Shown here: positions 1-4,911 of the stretch, piece by piece | Position numbering within the stretch: position 1 is the stretch's first letter | How the letters are laid out: the number at the start of each line of letters is the position of its first letter | Assembly: GCA_023445705.1 (NCBI GenBank) | Contig: JAEXKM010000261.1 | Location: 1 to 5,069, forward strand | Length of the DNA stretch: 5,069 nucleotides | Direction: 5' to 3' | Origin: Pseudomonadota bacterium | GTDB taxonomy: Bacteria > Pseudomonadota > Alphaproteobacteria > Caulobacterales > Caulobacteraceae | The notes under the pieces: generated by a model | Seen by the model: only the letters and a program-made list of their open reading frames with translations | Told to the model about the DNA's origin: nothing | The model's database searches: none | Made by a program: the position numbers and the translations under genes

Positions 1-1690
1 CTTCCACACTCAGCGTATCGCGCTGATGGTCGACCTGACCCGGTCGATGGAATTCGTCACCACCCGGACAGAGACCGACGCCCTGCTGCTCGAGATCAAT
101 CTGATCAAGCAGCTAAAGCCGCGCTTCAACGTCCTGCTGCGCGATGACAAGAGTTTTCCCGAGATCGTCATTCGCCGCGATCACGAGGCGCCCCAGCTTC
201 GCAAGCATCGCGGCGCGCATACGATCAAGGGCGACTATTTCGGACCGTTCGCCAGCGCCTGGGCGGTCAATCGCACGCTGAACACCCTGCAGAAGGCCTT
301 CCTGCTGCGCTCGTGCTCGGACAGCGTCTACGAGACCCGCACGCGGCCCTGCATGTTGCACCAGATCAAGCGCTGCGCCGCGCCCTGCACCGGCCTGATA
401 GGCCTGGAGGACTACGGCAAGCTCGTCGAGGAGTCGGAGAACTTCCTGCGCGGCAAAAGCCGGGCGGTGATCGCCCGCATGTCCAAGGAGATGCAGGAGG
501 CCTCGGACGACATGGAGTTCGAGCGGGCGGCGCGCCTGCGTGACCGGATTCGCGCGCTCGCCTCCATCGCCCAGGAACAGCAGATCAATCCCGAAACCCT
601 GGAAGAGGCGGATGTCTTCGCGCTTCACGCCGAGGGCGGCCAAGCCTGTGTCCAGGTCTTCTTCTTCCGGGCAGGCCAGAACTGGGGCAACCGGGCCTAT
701 TTCCCGCGGATCGACAAGAGCGACGAGGATCCGGACATCATGTCCGCCTTCCTGGGCCAGTTCTATGACGACAAGCCGATCCCCCGGCTGATCCTCGCCA
801 ATATCGAGCCTTCGGAATGCGAACTGCTGACTGAGGCGTTCGGGATGAAGGCCGGGCGGAAGGTCGAGATCGCCCGTCCCCGCCGAGGCGAAAAGGCCCA
901 GCTCGTGGAGCATGCGCTGACCAATGCGCGCGAGGCGCTGGGCCGCAAGATGGCTGAGAGCTCGGCCCAGTCGAAGCTGCTGGCCGGGGTTTGCGAGGCC
1001 TTCGGCCTGGAGGCCCAGCCAGAGCGGATCGAGGTCTATGACAACGCCCACATCATGGGGACCAACGCGGTCGGCGGCATGATTGTCGCCGGCCCTGACG
1101 GCTTCCAGAAGGGCCAGTATCGGAAGTTCAACATCAAGGGGACCGACCTCACGCCCGGCGACGACTACGGGATGATGAAGGAGGTCATGCGCCGCCGTTT
1201 CTCGCGCCTGGTGAAGGAAGAAGAGGCCGGCGAAAACCCGGTGCGGCCCGATCTCGTCCTGGTGGATGGCGGCGCGGGCCAGCTCGCTGCGGTGCTGGAG
1301 ATCATGGCCGACCTCGGGGTCGATGATATCCAGGTCGTCGGCGTTGCGAAGGGGCCCGACCGGGACGCGGGGCTGGAGCGCTTCTTCATCGAAGGCCGCA
1401 CCCCCTTCATGCTCGAGCCCAAATCGCCGGTGCTCTACTACCTGCAACGCCTGCGCGACGAAGCGCACCGGTTCGCCAACGGCAGCCACCAGACCCGCCG
1501 CAAGATGGAGATCAAGAAGAACCCGCTCGACGAGATCGAAGGGGTCGGCCCGGGCCGCAAGCGCGCCCTGCTGCACGCCTTCGGCTCCGCGCGGGGCGTC
1601 AGCCGCGCCTCGGTGGACGATCTGGCCAAGGTGGACGGGGTCAGCGAAGCGCTGGCGCAGCGGATCTTCGATTTCTTCCGCAAAGGCTGA
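1..1690 (+). CDS. uvrC: UvrABC system protein C, excision nuclease subunit (5' end outside window)
   Basis: UvrC makes both incisions around the damaged base in nucleotide excision repair, acting in the cytoplasm with UvrB. The reading frame is already open at base 2, so the gene starts upstream; 562 residues are visible. The window begins inside the GIY-YIG nuclease domain (tail motif TRTETDALLLE, then LKPRFNVLLRDDKS). Four cysteines at 314, 350, 374 and 386 have the C-x11-C-x7-C-x3-C spacing of E. coli C154/C166/C174/C178, reported to hold an iron-sulfur cluster; that alignment implies roughly 50 residues are missing. A UVR (UvrB-binding) segment lies at about 479-583. The RNase H-like nuclease keeps its catalytic residues: Asp in YDNAH (1040), Asp in LVDGG (1265) and His in RDEAHRF (1466). 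A tandem helix-hairpin-helix DNA-binding module closes the protein at about 1523-1675. It probably heads an operon with the next two genes. The internal ATG at 26 is not the real start. Confidence 0.97.
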   Translation, partial: FHTQRIALMVDLTRSMEFVTTRTETDALLLEINLIKQLKPRFNVLLRDDKSFPEIVIRRDHEAPQLRKHRGAHTIKGDYFGPFASAWAVNRTLNTLQKAFLLRSCSDSVYETRTRPCMLHQIKRCAAPCTGLIGLEDYGKLVEESENFLRGKSRAVIARMSKEMQEASDDMEFERAARLRDRIRALASIAQEQQINPETLEEADVFALHAEGGQACVQVFFFRAGQNWGNRAYFPRIDKSDEDPDIMSAFLGQFYDDKPIPRLILANIEPSECELLTEAFGMKAGRKVEIARPRRGEKAQLVEHALTNAREALGRKMAESSAQSKLLAGVCEAFGLEAQPERIEVYDNAHIMGTNAVGGMIVAGPDGFQKGQYRKFNIKGTDLTPGDDYGMMKEVMRRRFSRLVKEEEAGENPVRPDLVLVDGGAGQLAAVLEIMADLGVDDIQVVGVAKGPDRDAGLERFFIEGRTPFMLEPKSPVLYYLQRLRDEAHRFANGSHQTRRKMEIKKNPLDEIEGVGPGRKRALLHAFGSARGVSRASVDDLAKVDGVSEALAQRIFDFFRKG

Positions 1691-1706
1691 AGGCGCCGCT
1701 AAGCTC

Positions 1707-1727
1707 CTTCCTCAGTCCATGAGGAGG
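1707..1727 (+). promoter_or_regulatory. Hairpin enclosing the ribosome-binding site of the 90-residue gene
   Basis: The arms CTTCCTCA (1707-1714) and TGAGGAGG (1720-1727) can form an 8-bp stem with one G-U pair and a 5-base loop. The 3' arm contains the whole Shine-Dalgarno GAGGAGG (1721-1727), which sits 5 bases before the ATG at 1733. In RNA the SD would be paired. There is no T-run after it, so it does not look like an intrinsic terminator. The pairing is seen in the sequence; a regulatory role is inferred. Confidence 0.45.
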
Positions 1728-1732
1728 CCTCG

Positions 1733-2005
1733 ATGGTTCGTAAGCTTCTGGCCCTGACGATCGTACTCGCCGCCCCGGGCGCAGCCTTCGCCAGTTCCCC
1801 CGCAGCCTGGCAGGAGTTCCAGACCGATGTGGCCGCCAAGTGCCTAGCCGCGGCGCAGGCGACGGGGATGAAGAATCCCGAGGTTCTGGTGCATCCCCTG
1901 GGCACCGAAACCTATGGCCTCGCCGTGCTTCGTGAAGGCGCCGATAAACGAATCTGCGTCTATGGCAAACAATCCAAGAAGGTCGAGCTGACGCCGGCCA
2001 CCTAA
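1733..2005 (+). CDS. Small predicted secreted/periplasmic protein of unknown function (90 aa)
   Basis: I do not recognise a named family. The N-terminus is a textbook signal peptide: MVRK, a hydrophobic core (LLALTIVLAAPGAA), then an Ala-Phe-Ala cleavage site at residues 18-20. The predicted mature protein is about 70 residues and periplasmic or exported. The mature part starts with a probable helix (SPAAWQEFQTDVAAKC) and ends in a likely beta region (YGLAVL, RICVYGKQ, KKVEL). It has just two cysteines, C37 and C75, which could form a disulfide after export; there is no lipobox. The start is well supported by GAGGAGG 5 bases upstream. The gene lies 42 bases after uvrC and 26 before pgsA on the same strand, so it is probably co-transcribed. 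Its G/C-rich third positions match its neighbours, which argues for a real, resident gene. Function unknown. Confidence 0.85.
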   Translation: MVRKLLALTIVLAAPGAAFASSPAAWQEFQTDVAAKCLAAAQATGMKNPEVLVHPLGTETYGLAVLREGADKRICVYGKQSKKVELTPAT

Positions 2006-2031
2006 GAGGCCGCGCGCGCGTTAAGCCAGCC

Positions 2032-2655
2032 ATGAAATCTCTGCCGAATATCCTGACTTCGCTGCGTCTCGTCCTGACGCTGTTCGTGTTCCTGGCCCTG
2101 GCCACGGCCGCGGGAGCCTTCCCCTATCTCAGCGAGCGGCTGACGCCGGAGGCGCAGTTCTCGCTGCAGCGCTGGGCCTTCTGGTCCTTCGTGATCGCGG
2201 CGGTGACGGACTTCTTCGACGGCTGGTTGGCGCGGAAGCTGGACGCGGTCAGTGTCTGGGGCGCGATCCTGGACCCTATCGGCGACAAGGTGCTGGTCTG
2301 CGGTGCCATCCTGGGCCTGCTGGCCCTGGGCGGCCAGCCTGCAATCGTGCTGCCGGCCGGCCTGATGCTGTTCCGCGAGTTCACCGTCAGCGCGCTGCGC
2401 GAGGTCGGTGCGGGCAAGGGGGTCAAGCTGCCCGTGACCCGCCTGGCCAAATGGAAGACGACTCTGCAGCTCACCGCCCTGTCGGCTGAACTGCTGGTCT
2501 CCTCGTGGGGCGCCTTCAACCTGCCGCCTGATCCCGCGATCGAGCAGCCGGTGACCCTGCTGGCGCACACCCTGATGTGGGCTGCGGCCATCGTGACGGT
2601 GATCACCGGCGCTCAATACTGGGAGCAGACCCGCAAGGCGCTCCGTGGGCTCTAG
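2032..2655 (+). CDS. pgsA: CDP-diacylglycerol--glycerol-3-phosphate 3-phosphatidyltransferase (phosphatidylglycerophosphate synthase)
   Basis: An inner-membrane enzyme that joins CDP-diacylglycerol and sn-glycerol 3-phosphate to give phosphatidylglycerophosphate and CMP, the committed step to phosphatidylglycerol and cardiolipin. The 207-residue product carries the full CDP-alcohol phosphatidyltransferase signature D-x2-D-G-x2-A-R-x8-G-x3-D-x3-D: D60, D63, G64, A67, R68, G77, D81, D85, so the metal- and nucleotide-binding residues are intact. The N-terminus (MKSLPNILTSLRLVL) is the usual PgsA start. Hydrophobic segments lie at about 12-30, 48-59, 86-105 and 175-193. Length is somewhat above the E. 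coli protein (about 180 residues), owing partly to a loop at about 30-48. uvrC-pgsA linkage is known in other proteobacteria and supports the call. No clear Shine-Dalgarno precedes the ATG; the nearest GAGG (2006-2009) is 22 bases away. It overlaps the convergent GST gene by four bases. Confidence 0.95.
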   Translation: MKSLPNILTSLRLVLTLFVFLALATAAGAFPYLSERLTPEAQFSLQRWAFWSFVIAAVTDFFDGWLARKLDAVSVWGAILDPIGDKVLVCGAILGLLALGGQPAIVLPAGLMLFREFTVSALREVGAGKGVKLPVTRLAKWKTTLQLTALSAELLVSSWGAFNLPPDPAIEQPVTLLAHTLMWAAAIVTVITGAQYWEQTRKALRGL

Positions 2656-3269
2656 GCCGGCGCCTTCTCGGCGATCCGCGCCTTAACGCGCTCGGTCCAG
2701 GCGACCAGGTTCTTGTTGGCCGGGTTCAGCGGCTGGCCGACCTGGGCGCCGAACTGCAGGAAGCAGAACAGCAGGATGTCGGCGAGGGTGAAGCGGTCCC
2801 CCGCGACCCAGGTCTTGCTGCTCATCAGCCCATCCAACCAGGTCAGCTTTTCCTGGGCCAGGGTCTTCAGGTCATCGGCCGCGTGCGGGATCGTTCGGAC
2901 CCGGCTCTGGAAAAGCGGCAGGCCCTCGGCGAAGCGAAAGCCGTTAGTCAGCGGCTCGCAGATATTCAGATCGATACGCCGAACCCACATGCGGGTCTGG
3001 GCGCGTTCCTCGGGCGTGGAGCCGATCAGCGGCGGATTGGGAAACTTCTCGTCCAGATACTCGCAGATCGCGATGATCTCCGAGAGGTGCGATCCGTCGT
3101 CCAACTCCAGGCACGGAAGCTGGCCTGCCGGGTTCTTCGCCAAGTAGGGCGCCTGGCGGTTCTCACCGCCCATCAGGTCGACGTTCTCGACCGGGATCTG
3201 AGCGCCCTTCTCGGCCAGAAACATGGTCACCACGGCCGGATTGGGACCCATCGAGGAATAGAGTTTCAT
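2652..3269 (-). CDS. Glutathione S-transferase family protein
   Basis: A predicted cytosolic GST-fold protein of 205 residues, the usual size for the family, whose members conjugate or reduce electrophiles with glutathione. The N-terminal thioredoxin-like domain (about 1-76) begins MKLYSSMGPNP, with candidate catalytic Ser5/Ser6, and has the cis-proline P52 in GQLPCLELDDG. The glutathione-binding loop reads SHLSEIIAICEYLDE: E64 is kept, but the usual Ser of the Glu-Ser pair is Ile65. The all-helical C-terminal domain (about 87-200) contains the N-capping box motif GDRFTLADI (T161, D164). I chose the ATG at 3269 because GGGAGGA (3274-3280) lies just upstream with ideal spacing and because MKLY is the typical GST start; an in-frame ATG at 3287 would add six residues and swallow the SD. 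It lies 65 bases after the pirin gene and may be co-transcribed with it. The substrate cannot be deduced. Confidence 0.92.
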   Translation of the reverse strand: MKLYSSMGPNPAVVTMFLAEKGAQIPVENVDLMGGENRQAPYLAKNPAGQLPCLELDDGSHLSEIIAICEYLDEKFPNPPLIGSTPEERAQTRMWVRRIDLNICEPLTNGFRFAEGLPLFQSRVRTIPHAADDLKTLAQEKLTWLDGLMSSKTWVAGDRFTLADILLFCFLQFGAQVGQPLNPANKNLVAWTERVKARIAEKAPA

Positions 3270-3301
3270 GCCGTCCTCCCTGGACATTGTCTGGACGGCA
3301 T
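3268..3301 (-). promoter_or_regulatory. 9-bp inverted repeat spanning the GST start codon and ribosome-binding site
   Basis: ATGCCGTCC (3268-3276) and GGACGGCAT (3293-3301) are perfect inverted repeats separated by 16 bases. In the GST mRNA the 3' arm contains the last GGA of the Shine-Dalgarno and the AT of the chosen start codon at 3269, so the hairpin would mask translation initiation. As DNA it could equally be a regulator operator. Within the loop, CTGGAC (3280-3285) is repeated directly at 3291-3296, 11 bases on. The repeat is seen; its role is inferred. Confidence 0.45.
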
Positions 3302-3334
3302 CTGGCCTGGTTTACCTTGGGGCGATCAAGCGCC

Positions 3335-4225
3335 TTACGACATCGGATTGGCCGGAGGCGGCGGCTCGGGCAGGGGGATGAACTCCTGGTCGTCGGCGTC
3401 GGGCAGCTTCATGCGGCCGGCGCGCCAATCGGACTTCGCCTGTTCCAGGCGGTCCTTGGAGGACGAGACGAAGTTCCATTCGATGAAGCGCGGGCCGATG
3501 GGCTCGCCGCCCAGCAACATGACGATCGCGTCGCTCACCGCCGTGAAGATGATCGGCTTGCCCGGTTCGAAGACCAGCATCTGGCCTTCCTGGAACTGCC
3601 GCCCGTCGACCTCGACCACGCCCTGCGCCACATAGGCCGCGCGTTCCGGATACTCGGCGGGCAGTTCGCCGCGGGCTCCGGGCTTCATATGCCAGTGCAC
3701 GTAGAAGAGCGGGGAATGGGCCCTGACCGGCGAACTGGCGCCATAGGCCTTGCCGGCGATCAGCCTGGCCCAGAGGCCGTTCTCTTCGTGGGTCGGCAGG
3801 GTGTCCATGCCGTAGTGGTCGAAGGACGGCGCGATTTCCTCGTCCTCGACGGGAAGGGCGATCCACGCCTGGATGCCGTTCATTCGGCCGCCCTCGGCGC
3901 GGAGGGTTTCGAAGCGCTCGGAGTGGGTGACGCCGCTGCCGGCGGTCATCCAGTTCACTTCGCCCGGACGGATCGGCTGAATGGCCCCGACCGAGTCCCG
4001 GTGGGTGATCTCGCCCTCGAACAGGTAGGTCAGGGTCGAGAGGCCGATGTGGGGGTGGGGCCGCACGTCGACTTCGCGGCCGAAGCCGGGCTGGAACGTC
4101 ACCGGTCCCATGTGGTCGAAGAAGATGAAGGGGCCGACCATCCGCCGCTTCGCGAAGGGCAGGACGCGACCGACCTCGAAGCCGCCAAGGTCACGGCGCC
4201 TTTGGTCAATAACGAGTTCGATCAT
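3335..4225 (-). CDS. Pirin family protein (bicupin)
   Basis: Pirins are iron-binding bicupins of varied or unknown role; some bacterial members (for example E. coli YhhW) show quercetin dioxygenase activity and others bind metabolic enzymes. The product is 296 residues, normal for the family. The N-terminal cupin (about 10-125) holds all four expected metal ligands: H57 and H59 in RPHPHIGL, H101 and E103 in GVTHSERFE, in the same pattern as human pirin H56/H58/H101/E103. Other signature stretches are GPFIFFDHMGP, LFEGEITHRDS and NWMTAGSG. The Pirin_C cupin covers about 170-275 (HSPLFYVHW, PIGPRFIEWNFVSSSK). A proline-rich tail (PLPEPPPPANP) ends it. The ATG at 4225 is preceded by AGGGGA 7 bases upstream; the frame stays open further upstream, but only as an out-of-frame shadow of the regulator gene. 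It is 47 bases downstream of the Lrp-type gene on the same strand. The substrate is unknown. Confidence 0.95.
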   Translation of the reverse strand: MIELVIDQRRRDLGGFEVGRVLPFAKRRMVGPFIFFDHMGPVTFQPGFGREVDVRPHPHIGLSTLTYLFEGEITHRDSVGAIQPIRPGEVNWMTAGSGVTHSERFETLRAEGGRMNGIQAWIALPVEDEEIAPSFDHYGMDTLPTHEENGLWARLIAGKAYGASSPVRAHSPLFYVHWHMKPGARGELPAEYPERAAYVAQGVVEVDGRQFQEGQMLVFEPGKPIIFTAVSDAIVMLLGGEPIGPRFIEWNFVSSSKDRLEQAKSDWRAGRMKLPDADDQEFIPLPEPPPPANPMS

Positions 4226-4246
4226 AATCGCTTCCCCTGCGTTTCC

Positions 4247-4266
4247 TCCTGCGAGGTAACGCAGGA
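4247..4266 (-). promoter_or_regulatory. 7-bp inverted repeat between the Lrp-type gene and the pirin gene
   Basis: TCCTGCG (4247-4253) and CGCAGGA (4260-4266) are perfect inverted repeats around a 6-base loop, centred in the 47-base gap. There is no T-tract on the minus-strand 3' side, so this is not a standard intrinsic terminator. On the transcript the 3' arm runs into AGGAGG (4245-4250), a strong SD-like site but 19 bases from the pirin ATG. A further CCTGCG sits at 4236-4241. It could be an operator, a processing site or a partial attenuator. Confidence 0.35.
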
Positions 4267-4272
4267 TGGAGG

Positions 4273-4770
4273 CTAGCCTTGCGCGCTCACATAAGGGCTG
4301 ACAAGGCCGAGCGGTGCGGCGGTGGTGTTCTTCACCGACCGGATCACGATGCGGCTCTCGATGTTCGAAACGAGGCCGAGGGACAGGATCTTTTCGCGCA
4401 GGAATTCGTCGAAGGCGTGCATGTCGCGGGTGACGACGCGCAGTTCGTAGTCGGCGGCGCCGGTGACCGTGGCGCACTGGACCACTTCCGGCAGACGGCC
4501 GATGGCCTGTTCGAAGGCGTCGAGATTGTCCTTGGTCGGCAGGCTGAGTTTGACGGTGCAGTAGACCTCGAAGCCGAGGCCAAGAAGGTCGCGGTCGAGG
4601 ATCGTCACGCGCCGCTGGATCACGCCCGCGTCTTCCAGGCGCTTGATCCGGCGCCAGCACGGGCTGGAGGACAATCCGACCCGCTCTGCGATCTCGGCGA
4701 CCGACAATCCGGCGTCGTGCTGGATGAGGTCGAGAATCTTCGCGTCGACGGCGTCGAGAGCCTCAGACAA
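4273..4770 (-). CDS. Lrp/AsnC family transcriptional regulator (TTG start)
   Basis: A DNA-binding regulator of the feast/famine type, whose members usually form dimers to octamers and sense amino acids or related metabolites. From the TTG at 4770 the product is 165 residues, the normal length. The N-terminal part (VDAKILDLIQHDAGLSVAEI) leads into a winged helix-turn-helix at about 22-49 (AEIAERVGLSSSPCWRRI, then KRLEDAGVI), a clear Lrp signature. The C-terminal RAM/ligand domain spans about 67-146 and includes TGAADYELRVV (103-113), the conserved G-x2-D-Y turn at the effector site. I prefer the TTG at 4770 over the TTG at 4785 because AAGGAGG (4776-4782) lies exactly 5 bases before it, while 4785 has no SD and would place the SD inside the gene. 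There is no in-frame ATG nearby. The gene diverges from the oxidoreductase gene, which is its most likely target. The ligand is not deducible from sequence; an aromatic amino acid is a guess from context. Confidence 0.94.
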   Translation of the reverse strand: MSEALDAVDAKILDLIQHDAGLSVAEIAERVGLSSSPCWRRIKRLEDAGVIQRRVTILDRDLLGLGFEVYCTVKLSLPTKDNLDAFEQAIGRLPEVVQCATVTGAADYELRVVTRDMHAFDEFLREKILSLGLVSNIESRIVIRSVKNTTAAPLGLVSPYVSAQG

Positions 4771-4775
4771 TTCTT

Positions 4776-4782
4776 CCTCCTT
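4776..4782 (-). promoter_or_regulatory. Ribosome-binding site that sets the TTG start of the Lrp-type gene
   Basis: On the minus strand AAGGAGG is followed by five bases (AAGAA) and TTG at 4770. This near-perfect Shine-Dalgarno decides between the two in-frame TTG codons (4785 and 4770). A small dyad, CAAGC-GGC-GCTTG (4783-4795), lies immediately upstream. Confidence 0.75.
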
Positions 4783-4839
4783 CAAGCGGCGCTTGTGAGC
4801 GTCAATCTTGCCCTAAACCCGCGTTTCGGGGGCATGTCT

Positions 4840-4868
4840 TTGGCAAGCAATTCCAGCGAACTTATATG
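4840..4868 (+). promoter_or_regulatory. Probable sigma70-type promoter of the indolepyruvate oxidoreductase gene
   Basis: TTGGCA (4840-4845, one mismatch to TTGACA) is followed by 17 bases and TATATG (4863-4868, resembling TATAAT). This is the most A/T-rich spot in a GC-rich window. It would give a start near 4875 and a leader of about 37 bases before the ATG at 4912. A dyad, GAAC-N9-GTTC (4858-4874), brackets the -10, and GGCAAG (4842-4847) overlaps the -35 and is mirrored by CTTGCC at 4807-4812. Regulator binding here is inferred from the divergent Lrp gene. Confidence 0.6.
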
Positions 4869-4911
4869 ATGTTCTATTGGCATTAGGGAGCCGAAAAGGA
4901 AAGATATTGCT

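Noticed and set aside
113..1576. Long minus-strand open frame (487 codons) antisense to uvrC
   Set aside because: It mirrors the uvrC frame in GC-rich DNA. Its translation is low-complexity (rich in Ala, Gly, Leu, Arg, Asp) with no recognisable motif, whereas the sense strand is unmistakable UvrC.
1691..1732. The hairpin after uvrC as an intrinsic terminator
   Set aside because: There is no T-run after the stem, and the stem contains the ribosome-binding site of the next gene.
2010..2020. Alternating CG run as a functional Z-DNA or repeat element
   Set aside because: It is only 11 bases in a high-GC genome and is expected by chance; it is mentioned only as part of the SD-less leader of pgsA.
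2577..3635. Plus-strand open frame (352 codons) opposite the GST and pirin genes
   Set aside because: It crosses two well-supported genes antisense, has no motif or SD, and is explained by GC-rich shadow frames.
3287..4276. Plus-strand open frame (329 codons) antisense to pirin
   Set aside because: It is the mirror of the pirin coding frame, with no family motif in its translation.
3335..4660. A 441-residue pirin with a long N-terminal extension, possibly a fusion
   Set aside because: The extra 145 residues overlap the Lrp-type gene out of frame and look like arginine/proline-rich shadow sequence. The pirin family start is MIELVIDQRR at 4225, with an SD.
4818..4830. CCCG-CGTTT-CGGG hairpin in the divergent intergenic region
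   Set aside because: A 4-bp stem in GC-rich DNA is too weak to call a terminator or riboswitch.
4786..4911. A separate promoter for the Lrp-type gene on the minus strand
   Set aside because: TATAAG on the minus strand (near 4862-4867) could be a -10, but I find no convincing -35 at the right spacing, so no call is made.
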